DNA from: Lachnospiraceae bacterium UBA3692
GTDB taxonomy: Bacteria > Bacillota > Clostridia > Lachnospirales > Lachnospiraceae
Direction: 5' to 3'
Assembly: GCA_002372815.1 (NCBI GenBank)
Contig: DFIR01000053.1
Coordinates: forward strand, 3,556 to 62,425
DNA length: 58,870 nt
Of this stretch, positions 24,136 through 31,728 are shown one piece after another. Position 1 is the first letter of the stretch. Every line of letters begins with the position of its first letter. Made by a program: the position numbers and the translations under genes. The notes under the pieces are model-generated. The model was not told the DNA's origin. It saw only the letters and a program-made list of their open reading frames with translations, and did no database searches.

Positions 24136-25569
24136 TCAGACCATGATATCGGCGCCTGCTCCGAGCAGTTCTTCGTTCTCGCGCAGGATCGGCGCGATCA
24201 CCTCGTCCAGATAGCGGTCCACCTGGTGGGGCGCGCAGCCGATGTAACGGGAAGGATCCAGGGTCTTCTCCAGTGCCGCGCTGTCGAGACCGAACATGGG
24301 ATCCGCAGCGATCCTCTCAAGGAGATCGTTGTCAAGGCCTTCCTCCTTGACCCTGCGGCCTGCCTGCATCGAGAGCTCGCGGATGCGCTCATGCAGCTCC
24401 TGCCGGTCGCCGCCGGCCTTGACCGCATCCATCATGATGTTCTCGGTCGCCATGAAGGGGAGCTCGCTGCGGAGCCGCTTCTCGATGACCTTCGGATACA
24501 CCTTGAGCCCGTCCGCGACGTTCAGGCACAGGTCCAGGATCCCGTCGATCGCCAGGAAGCCCTCGGGGATGCTGAGCCGCTTGTTCGCGGAGTCGTCCAG
24601 TGTCCTCTCGAACCACTGCGTGCCGGCCGTGACGGCGGGATTGAGCACGTCGATCAGGACATATCTGGAGAGCGAGCAGATCCTCTCGCTGCGCATGGGG
24701 TTGCGCTTGTAGGCCATCGCGCTGGACCCGATCTGCGTCTTCTCGAAAGGCTCCTCGACCTCCTTCAGGTGCTGCAGCAGGCGGATATCCGTCGCCATCT
24801 TCATGGCCGCCTGCGCCGCGATGCCCAGGCTGTTCAGCACGATCGTGTCCATGAGACGGGGATAGGTCTGGCCGGAGACCGGGAAGCATCCGGGGAAGCC
24901 CATCTTCTCCGCCAGCATGGGATCCAGGCGGTCCACCTTGTCCTGGTCGCCGTCGAAGAGCTCCAGGAAGGAGGCCTGTGTCCCGGTCGTTCCCTTGCTG
25001 CCGAGAAGCCGGAGGCTGTCCATGGCGTGCTCGACCTCCGCGAGCGCCAGCTGGAATTCCTGCATCCAGAGCGTCGCCCTCTTGCCGACGGTGGTCGGCT
25101 GCGCCGGCTGGAAGTGCGTGAAGGCCAGCGTCGGAAGTGCCCGGTACTCACGCGCGAAGGCGGACAGTTCCGCGAGCACGTTGATCAGCTTCTTCCTCAC
25201 GAGCTGCAGTGCCTCCCGCATCAGCAGGATGTCGGTGTTGTCGCCCACGTAGCAGCTCGTCGCGCCGAGATGGATGATCCCCTTCGCGTGCGGGCACTGC
25301 AGGCCGTAGGCGTATACGTGGCTCATGACGTCGTGACGGACGACGCGCTCCCGCGCCTCCGCCTCCTCATAATTGATGTCGTCCGCGTGTGCGCGGAGTT
25401 CCCCGATCTGCTCGTCGGTGATGGGCAGCCCGAGTTCCTGTTCGATCTCCGCAAGTGCGATCCAGAGCCTTCTCCAGGTCCTGAACTTCTTGTCCGGAGA
25501 GAAGATGTACTGCATCTCCCTGCTCGCGTACCGCTCAGAGAGAGGGCTCACGTATCTGTCTTTCGTCAT
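24136..25569 (-). CDS. purB: Adenylosuccinate lyase
   Basis: Splits adenylosuccinate to AMP and fumarate, and SAICAR to AICAR. It has 477 aa. The signature loop GSSAMAYKRNPMRSE is at about residues 286-300, with His residues in HLGATSCYVGDN and TFTHFQPAQPTT-type regions. The length is that of the longer clostridial/eukaryote-like form. The start ATG at 25569 follows AAGGAAAGGG. First gene of purB-purA, with its own promoter. Confidence 0.97.
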   Translation of the reverse strand: MTKDRYVSPLSERYASREMQYIFSPDKKFRTWRRLWIALAEIEQELGLPITDEQIGELRAHADDINYEEAEARERVVRHDVMSHVYAYGLQCPHAKGIIHLGATSCYVGDNTDILLMREALQLVRKKLINVLAELSAFAREYRALPTLAFTHFQPAQPTTVGKRATLWMQEFQLALAEVEHAMDSLRLLGSKGTTGTQASFLELFDGDQDKVDRLDPMLAEKMGFPGCFPVSGQTYPRLMDTIVLNSLGIAAQAAMKMATDIRLLQHLKEVEEPFEKTQIGSSAMAYKRNPMRSERICSLSRYVLIDVLNPAVTAGTQWFERTLDDSANKRLSIPEGFLAIDGILDLCLNVADGLKVYPKVIEKRLRSELPFMATENIMMDAVKAGGDRQELHERIRELSMQAGRRVKEEGLDNDLLERIAADPMFGLDSAALEKTLDPSRYIGCAPHQVDRYLDEVIAPILRENEELLGAGADIMV

Positions 25570-25644
25570 TTGTTCCGCCCTTTCCTTGTGGCGGATCCAT
25601 CCGCGCGAGGCCGTGGATCCTGTTTTTCCAGTAAAACCCTTAAC

Positions 25645-25672
25645 AGTATAGCAACAATCCCGGACTAGTCAA
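25645..25672 (-). promoter_or_regulatory. Promoter of purB-purA
   Basis: Minus strand TTGACT, 16-base spacer, TATACT with TGC before it. The -35 covers the last codons and stop of the upstream TPR-like gene. No purine riboswitch was recognised in the 70-base leader. Confidence 0.7.
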
Positions 25673-26507
25673 GACCGGCACAGGACTGCCGGTAATTCTC
25701 TTTCCTCTCGCGCACCTGCTCCGACAGCGCATGGTCGAAGGTGCGCATGCGTCCCTCCCCGAGGTTCCTGCGCAGCTGCTTCATGCGCCTGCCCTTCGGG
25801 CCGAGCTCGTACATCTTCCCGGCCTCCTCGAGGTCCTCCAGCACGCGGGGGTAGAGTGCCTGCAGTTCCCGGCTGTCCAGCAGCTGTCTCTGCAGCTCCT
25901 CCTCCGTCGCCGTCAGCTTGAGGCAGGTCAGGTAGAAGCGCCCGTACTGCGGGTCCCGCACCAGCTTCCAGGCGTTGCCGAAGCAGACCGCCGCGTTCTC
26001 GAACCGGAAGATGTCGGTGTAGAGGATCCCCTTCTCCTTCCAGATCCTGGCGCGGAGCTCCTTCTCGGGCCCCGGCAGGCTGTTCAGGACCGCGTCCAGC
26101 TGCTCCTGGGCCTGGTTCAGGCGTCCCCTGCCGGCCGTGAAGCGTGCCTCCGCCACCTGTCTCTCGAAGGGCTCCATCCCGCGGCTGTGGCGGATCTCCT
26201 CCAGGATCGACTGGATCTCCTCGCTCGTGCGATATCCCGTGTAGAGAAGGATCACACCGCAGAAATCCGCCAGCCCGCCTTTCCGCTTCAGGAGCGGCCG
26301 CAGCTGTCTCGCGAGATCCGGCAGGCCGCACTCGGCGTCCAGCCATTTCAGGAGCTCCTCCTCGCGGATCCGCTCATCCAGAAAAGCGGCGCACTGGGCG
26401 ATCGTATAGCACAGTTCCTCCATGCAGTAGACATTGCGCCCGATGATCTGCACGCGGTAAGGCGTCCGCGCATATCTGCCGCAGGGCAGGAGGACTCTTC
26501 CGCTCAT
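25665..26507 (-). CDS. TPR-like helical protein, third gene of the DUF5717 operon
   Basis: 280 aa, cytoplasmic, no signal or membrane segment. The N-terminus (YRVQIIGRNVYCMEELCYTI) is a short beta/alpha unit. The rest is all-helical with paired-helix spacing (ARFTAGRGRLNQAQEQLDAVL, then WKEKGILYTDIFRFENAAVCF) like TPR repeats, ending in a basic tail. The start ATG at 26507 overlaps the DUF5716 stop (ATGA) and follows GGAGGTGACGAT, so the two are translationally coupled. I do not know a function. The context suggests a partner or scaffold for the DUF5716 actin-fold-like protein. Confidence 0.8.
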   Translation of the reverse strand: MSGRVLLPCGRYARTPYRVQIIGRNVYCMEELCYTIAQCAAFLDERIREEELLKWLDAECGLPDLARQLRPLLKRKGGLADFCGVILLYTGYRTSEEIQSILEEIRHSRGMEPFERQVAEARFTAGRGRLNQAQEQLDAVLNSLPGPEKELRARIWKEKGILYTDIFRFENAAVCFGNAWKLVRDPQYGRFYLTCLKLTATEEELQRQLLDSRELQALYPRVLEDLEEAGKMYELGPKGRRMKQLRRNLGEGRMRTFDHALSEQVRERKENYRQSCAGLD

Positions 26508-27781
26508 ATCGTCACCTCCTGTTCCCATCTGAGACCGGAGGAGGGGAAGATCTCCCCGAAGCCGAGGTCCTCGATCTGCAGGAACAGCCGGTCCGCGGCG
26601 CGCATGGTCAGATGGATCCGCACGCGGGTCGTGAGCGGATCCCGGGCCGGCATGTTCTTCAGCGCGATCTCCAGTTCCTGCATGCTCTCGCCCGTCAGCG
26701 GCGTCATCCGCAGCGTCAGCGACTGGTTGTCCTCCAGGAGCAGGTCCTCCTCCCGGTCCACTTCGTACCAGCGGCAGCCGGCGTCCAGCAGCGCGTGGTA
26801 CATCGGGCGTCCGCTCCTCTCCGCGCGGATCCCGATATTCGACCGCAGCATATCCTCTTCCATAAAGAAATGCTTCCCGACGATCTCCGGAGGGTGCACG
26901 GCGAAGAGCGCGCCGTACGCAGCGCCTTTGCTGTACAGGTTGTCCCCCTGGAAGGCTCTCCTGCCGGTGATCGCCGTCTCCTCAGCCCGCTTCATGCGGC
27001 CGCCGGCGAATCCCTCCCCGATCAGGAACAGGCATCCGCAGGGCTCCGCTTCGAGCCCCGCCCGGAGGATGTCGGAGAGCTCCTCGTCCTGACCGGCGGT
27101 CTCCTTACTCTCCAGTATCAGTTCCACGGTCTCCGGGAGGCAGACCACCGGCCGGGTCTCCCGGTTGAAGCGCAGGCGCATCAGGCGCAGTCCTCCGTCC
27201 GCGTCCAGGTCGCACACCATGGCGCCCCTGCGGCGCAGGTCCTCATTCTGCATGAGCATGTAGTTGTAGAAGGATCTGGCGTGGCTCTCGAACAGGACCT
27301 CCTGCACTTCCGGCTGCAGGCGCTCCATGACGCGCTCCAGGATGCGCACGGTCTCCCGGTCCATCACCGGCGCCGTGATCATGATGCACTGGGTCTCCTC
27401 GGCCGGCGCCTCCATCTCCAGCATGGCCATGCACCGCCGCAGGTAGAGCGCGAGCAGCGCCTCCGGAAGGAACTCCTCCCTTCCGACGCTCACGGGCTCC
27501 TCCCGCCTGGCCAGCGAGAGCAGGTCGGTCAGCAGCACGCCTCCCAGCGAGGCGCGGTCGAGCGCATCCTGTCCGAAGCTCCACCCGGCGCCGTCCGGCT
27601 CCCTGCAGAGTGCCAGGGGAATATTGAACACCGCCCGCCCCGTCACCTGTGAGAAAGTCACCGGCTCCCTGTCCGCGCGCAGCCTGCGCGCGTTCAGGTA
27701 GGAGATCTGGCAGAACTGTTCCTGCAGGTCGATCCCGACCACATATTTTCTATCCGGCAATCTGTCAAACAGCACGGTCAA
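26504..27781 (-). CDS. DUF5716 family protein, degenerate Hsp70/actin-fold-like
   Basis: 425 aa. The layout resembles an ASKHA ATPase: KYVVGIDLQEQFCQISYL (phosphate-1-like, residues about 12-29), MVCDLDADGGLRLMRLRF (phosphate-2-like, near 190) and CLFLIGEGFAGGRMKRAEE (adenosine-like, near 250). Key Gly/Thr residues of active Hsp70 are partly missing, so ATP hydrolysis is doubtful. The family label is by recognition; the fold is inference. It overlaps the 1254-aa gene upstream by four bases (ATGA) and the TPR-like gene downstream by four bases, so all three are coupled. No published role is known to me. Confidence 0.82.
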   Translation of the reverse strand: MTVLFDRLPDRKYVVGIDLQEQFCQISYLNARRLRADREPVTFSQVTGRAVFNIPLALCREPDGAGWSFGQDALDRASLGGVLLTDLLSLARREEPVSVGREEFLPEALLALYLRRCMAMLEMEAPAEETQCIMITAPVMDRETVRILERVMERLQPEVQEVLFESHARSFYNYMLMQNEDLRRRGAMVCDLDADGGLRLMRLRFNRETRPVVCLPETVELILESKETAGQDEELSDILRAGLEAEPCGCLFLIGEGFAGGRMKRAEETAITGRRAFQGDNLYSKGAAYGALFAVHPPEIVGKHFFMEEDMLRSNIGIRAERSGRPMYHALLDAGCRWYEVDREEDLLLEDNQSLTLRMTPLTGESMQELEIALKNMPARDPLTTRVRIHLTMRAADRLFLQIEDLGFGEIFPSSGLRWEQEVTI

Positions 27782-30700
27782 GCACCCTCATGAAATACCC
27801 TTCGCACCACGGCGTCCAGCCTGTCATACTCCTCCATCCCGGCGAGTGCCTCTTCGCGCAGCCCCCGGGCGCAATCCCTGGAGATCGCGTCGATCCTGCC
27901 GAAGCGTCCCTTCCGGTCGGACCGGATCTGCGCGTCGCGCTCCAGTGTCCCGCTCGCGACGATATTGCGGCCCGCCTCGTCGTCCGTCACGAAATAGTGG
28001 ATCTGTTCCCCGTAGAACAGCAGGAACGAGCTCACATAGAAGCGGTCATACACACATTTCATATCCCGGCTGGCGAAGACGTCCCGCTTTCCGTCCTGCT
28101 CCAGCGCATAGTGGATCCGGATATGGGCGTCCTGGCGGCCGGAGCGGTCGCAGTACTCCGCCAGTGTCTCGCCGGCATAGAGATCCAGCCGGCTGTTCAT
28201 GCCGGCGAACCGCCGGAAGAACGGGAACAGGATGTCCTCCTGCAGCAGCGATCCGAGCAGGTCCCTGGCCAGTGTGCGGTCCGGTCCGCTCAGGGATGCC
28301 TCCTCCGACAGGTCGCGCAGCAGCGCCAGGCGGCAGATCGTCCCGGTCGGCGTGCCGCTTCCTATCCGGTCTCTCAGCAGCTGCCCCGTGAAGCTGCCCA
28401 GTCTCAGTTCTTCGGTAAAAGCGTGGTGGCAGTACGCCGTGAGCGCCGCCTCCAGCACCTTCTCCCCGTCCGCGCGCTCCGTGTAAGCCTCCTCGAGGAT
28501 CCCGTCCTGGGACGGCAGGATCTCCCCCGTGAAGAGCTGCTGGTGCAGGATCGCCCCGGTCAGTTTCGCGTGCGGGACCCCCGCCTCGATGCACCGGCCG
28601 CGCAGTTCTTCGAGTTCTTCGCTGAACCCGGTCAGCGACTGGGCGAGCATCTCCAGGACGCCGCCTCCGGCATCCGGGCACTTCTGCACGGCGCGCCAGA
28701 TCATCCGCACGCCGATCTCCTCCGGGATCCCCTCCGCAGACACCGCCTCCGCTGCGGCGAGGACCGCCCGCGGATCTGTCTGCGAGTCGCCGAAGTCCAG
28801 CAGCCAGTCCATGGCGGCCGCCGGGTCCGATGCGGAGAGCGTCCGGATCCCCGCCGCCCTCTCGGCCACCGTCAGGTCGACCGGGTCGGTATGGATCAGG
28901 AGCAGGTCCCTGCCCTTCTCCGGGTCCGTCTGCTGCCCGCTCTGTTCGTAATAAGCCAGCAGTTCTCTCCGGATCCTGCCGCGGATCTCCTCCGAGAGAG
29001 GACTGCCTTCCGCGTCGTCCGCATCCAGAAGCTGCACGCACGCCGCCTCATTGTCCTTGCGGACGCGGAAGCTGTCCGTCTCCGCGCCGCTGATCTGCAG
29101 CAGGAACAGCGGCAGGCTCTCCGCCGGCATCGCCTCCGCTCCGGCCGGCTGCATCATCCTGTCGCAGGCATAGGGGACACTCACCGCATAGCGGTTATGG
29201 GAAGTGTCCTCGAAGAAGAACCGGTTGTGGTCTCCGAAGACCGGCAGTCTGCAGACGCCGTTGTCGAGCACGCGCACTTCGGAGGTGTCGTAATTCTCAT
29301 ACAGCAGGATCAGTCCGCTCATGGAAGTCCGCGTCGTGCGGATCTCCACCGTGTAGGAGGCCTCCGTCAGGCGGTCCCGCAGGTTCTGCGGCCATTGCTC
29401 CGCTGTCTGCTCCCGGAGCCGGGCGTCCTCCCGGCAGGCTGCGTACAGCTTCGCGAGGTCCGCGTTCATATGTCCTTCCCGGAGCTGCTGCGACAGGAAG
29501 GATGCGATCGTCCCGCACTCCTGCTCCCACAGCTGCGCATGGGACTCTCTCTGCTCGTACAGATAGCGGAAGGCATGCGCCTTCGCCCGGTAGCCGATCG
29601 CGCCGACTTCCGGAAGATCCGCAAGGACCTGCTCCGGGATCGGACCGTCCGCGTCCTCCGGGAGCGAGCGCAGGTACATGTCGCTGAGCCGGGTCATCCG
29701 GTATTCCTGCACGACTGCCCGGGCGTACCAGACGTGGTAGCGGCTGTCGGCCATATCCCCGCGGATCAGCATCATACAGAAGGTCCGCAGGATCTCCTCC
29801 TTCATGTCCTCCGGCAGGTCCGCCTGCCATCCGAGCTCCAGAAGGCCGGCCAGGTCCCCGGAGAATCCGCGGCTCTTCTGCGCCAGCTCGATCACCCGCT
29901 GCATGGCGTCCGCAGTCATGAGGCCGCGCTTCGCCGCATATCGCAGGACCTGCAGCGTGAACGGATCCCCCTGTGCCCTGCGTCTGCCGGCCTCCTCGGT
30001 GCGGCCGATGATCCCGGGCGCCTGCGCGAGCAGGTCCCAGGCCTCCAGATAGAGAATGGGGCTGCGGGAGCCCGCCAGATACTGCCGTCTCAGGAAGCTC
30101 CACCGCGCCTCGCTGCCGGCGGGGTACTCCCCGGACAGCTCCATGAGCATGAGCGCGATCCGCCAGTCGCCGGTGTGGCGCCTGTGGCGCTCCCGGATGG
30201 CCCGGACCGACCTGGGCGTGATCTCCGCCGCGTCGCTTCTCGCCAGCGCCGTCAGATACTGGCGGTAGCAGTAGAGCATGTCGCTCTCGTCCGGATACTG
30301 GACGTATCCCATCGCCAGTACCTCGCCGGCGGCGACGCCGGCCAGTTTCCGGCGGACGTTCTCCAGTTCCGCGATCGCCTGGCGCACCTTCTTCTGCATG
30401 AGAAGCAGGTGAGCCCGGTACAGGCGCGGCAGTTCGGCGCCGGGGTCCTGCAGTTCCATTCTCTGGATCAGGAGCTCCGCGCGCTGCAGGAAGGCGGGGC
30501 CTTCCAGTTTCCCGACGCAGAGCTGCTCGTAGATCTGCGTGAGTTCGAACACGAAGCGTGAGATACTGCCGCTCTTCCGGCCCTCCCGCGCGTTCTTCCG
30601 GCGGCACAGGATCTCCACCGGGATCTCGATCTCCTGATAAGGGCATCGCAGGATGACGGCGCCGAAATTCTTGCCGGCGTGGAGACGTCTGGTAAGGATC

Positions 30701-31542
30701 CGGATCTCCACGGCCGCCTCGTCCCCTTCGAAATCAGCTTCCGCGAGGACGCGCCGCTGCGTCCGGCGGGAGGCCTCCTCCAGGAACCGGCCGGCGCAGA
30801 TTATCTCCGGCTTCGTATAGCCCCAGCCGTCCCGGCGGATCTGCAGCCGTACGGTCTGCTCCTGCGCGTTCGCGCGGTCGATCCTTCCGAGGATCTCCAT
30901 GCGGATCTCTTTCGGCTGCACGGAATAGGCCGCCGGCACCTTTCTGCCGGCCGCCAGGAGGAATTCCTCGACGTTCTGTTCATTTCCGGGGTAGACCGAG
31001 AGACCTTTATAGAGGATCTTCTCCTCCTGTGTCTTCAGGAGGCGCGGGAAGGAAGCGCTGTAGAAGACGCGCACTGCCTGGTCCCAGGACATGCGCGCGA
31101 GGTCCGCGAACTGCTGCAGGTTCATGATCCCGGACAGGTCCCGGAGCGCGCCGTTTGCGGCCGCGTCCTCCTCCCCGAAAGGGATCATCTGGGGGCTGCT
31201 CACATAGATATGATAAGGGAGACGGTATTCCCCGCGGTTGGTCAGGAAACCGATCACGCCCTGCACTTCGTCCCCGTCGTGCAGGCCGGCCGCATCCACC
31301 CGGTACCCGATCCGGTCCTGCGGCGCGTTGAACCTGGACGTCAGGCACTCCATGATCACGCTGTCCGAGAAGACCTCCCCGCAGAAAGGGCCCTCCAGCG
31401 AGGACCGGATCTGGAAATGATCCGTCACGACCTCACCGGGCTGCAGGGAGATATAGAGCTCCCTGCGTGAGAACGTCACGCTCCCGTCCGCGATATGAAA
31501 TTCCTGTCCGGCCATGCGCGCCGGTGTATACAGCGATCTCAT
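27778..31542 (-). CDS. DUF5717 family giant protein (beta-sandwich plus alpha-solenoid)
   Basis: 1254 aa, the longest protein in the window, with no signal peptide or membrane helix. Residues about 1-320 are rich in beta strands (LYISLQPGEVVTDHFQIRSS, ILRCPYQEIEIPVEILCRRK), like two Ig-type sandwiches. From about 330 to 760 it is all-helical with a TPR/solenoid rhythm (LPRLYRAHLLLMQKKVRQAIAE and so on). A short beta unit follows (SGLILLYENYDTSEVRVLDN), then a second helical stretch, and a beta C-terminus (EQIHYFVTDDEAGRNIVASG). First gene of a tightly overlapping three-gene operon, just downstream of htpG but behind its own promoter. A scaffold role is a guess; the biochemical function is unknown. 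Confidence 0.85.
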   Translation of the reverse strand: MRSLYTPARMAGQEFHIADGSVTFSRRELYISLQPGEVVTDHFQIRSSLEGPFCGEVFSDSVIMECLTSRFNAPQDRIGYRVDAAGLHDGDEVQGVIGFLTNRGEYRLPYHIYVSSPQMIPFGEEDAAANGALRDLSGIMNLQQFADLARMSWDQAVRVFYSASFPRLLKTQEEKILYKGLSVYPGNEQNVEEFLLAAGRKVPAAYSVQPKEIRMEILGRIDRANAQEQTVRLQIRRDGWGYTKPEIICAGRFLEEASRRTQRRVLAEADFEGDEAAVEIRILTRRLHAGKNFGAVILRCPYQEIEIPVEILCRRKNAREGRKSGSISRFVFELTQIYEQLCVGKLEGPAFLQRAELLIQRMELQDPGAELPRLYRAHLLLMQKKVRQAIAELENVRRKLAGVAAGEVLAMGYVQYPDESDMLYCYRQYLTALARSDAAEITPRSVRAIRERHRRHTGDWRIALMLMELSGEYPAGSEARWSFLRRQYLAGSRSPILYLEAWDLLAQAPGIIGRTEEAGRRRAQGDPFTLQVLRYAAKRGLMTADAMQRVIELAQKSRGFSGDLAGLLELGWQADLPEDMKEEILRTFCMMLIRGDMADSRYHVWYARAVVQEYRMTRLSDMYLRSLPEDADGPIPEQVLADLPEVGAIGYRAKAHAFRYLYEQRESHAQLWEQECGTIASFLSQQLREGHMNADLAKLYAACREDARLREQTAEQWPQNLRDRLTEASYTVEIRTTRTSMSGLILLYENYDTSEVRVLDNGVCRLPVFGDHNRFFFEDTSHNRYAVSVPYACDRMMQPAGAEAMPAESLPLFLLQISGAETDSFRVRKDNEAACVQLLDADDAEGSPLSEEIRGRIRRELLAYYEQSGQQTDPEKGRDLLLIHTDPVDLTVAERAAGIRTLSASDPAAAMDWLLDFGDSQTDPRAVLAAAEAVSAEGIPEEIGVRMIWRAVQKCPDAGGGVLEMLAQSLTGFSEELEELRGRCIEAGVPHAKLTGAILHQQLFTGEILPSQDGILEEAYTERADGEKVLEAALTAYCHHAFTEELRLGSFTGQLLRDRIGSGTPTGTICRLALLRDLSEEASLSGPDRTLARDLLGSLLQEDILFPFFRRFAGMNSRLDLYAGETLAEYCDRSGRQDAHIRIHYALEQDGKRDVFASRDMKCVYDRFYVSSFLLFYGEQIHYFVTDDEAGRNIVASGTLERDAQIRSDRKGRFGRIDAISRDCARGLREEALAGMEEYDRLDAVVRRVFHEGA

Positions 31543-31613
31543 AGTAACCCTTTCCTGCGCCTGTTCTGCAGGTCTCTCCGCGGAGGGACCTCGGGGTCCC
31601 CGCCGTCTCTGCT

Positions 31614-31641
31614 ATTATAGCATAAAACACCGGCATCACAA
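31614..31641 (-). promoter_or_regulatory. Promoter of the DUF5717-DUF5716-TPR operon
   Basis: Minus strand TTGTGA, 16-base spacer, TATAAT with TGC before it (extended -10). The -35 directly follows the htpG terminator stem. The 65-base leader holds a further GGACC/GGTCC hairpin. Confidence 0.75.
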
Positions 31642-31643
31642 AC

Positions 31644-31699
31644 GGGACAGCCGCATGTGTCGCGCGGCACGGAGCCGTTCCGGCACATGCGGCTGTCCC
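31644..31699 (-). terminator. Terminator hairpin of htpG
   Basis: A perfect 16-bp stem (GGGACAGCCGCATGTG with CACATGCGGCTGTCCC) around a 24-base loop that has its own pairing, 29 bases after the htpG stop. The minus-strand tail is GTTTGTG, so the T tract is short. Confidence 0.75.
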
Positions 31700-31728
31700 G
31701 CCGCTGATGCACATGATCAGGTAAACAT

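Noticed and set aside
25570..25650. Purine riboswitch before purB
   Set aside because: The leader is only about 70 bases, and no three-way junction or terminator/antiterminator pair was seen.
27649..30561. A 970-codon open frame on the plus strand
   Set aside because: It lies opposite the DUF5717 gene. Long antisense frames are expected in G+C-rich DNA, the translation is Arg/Leu/Val-rich without any recognisable domain, and it has no ribosome-binding site.
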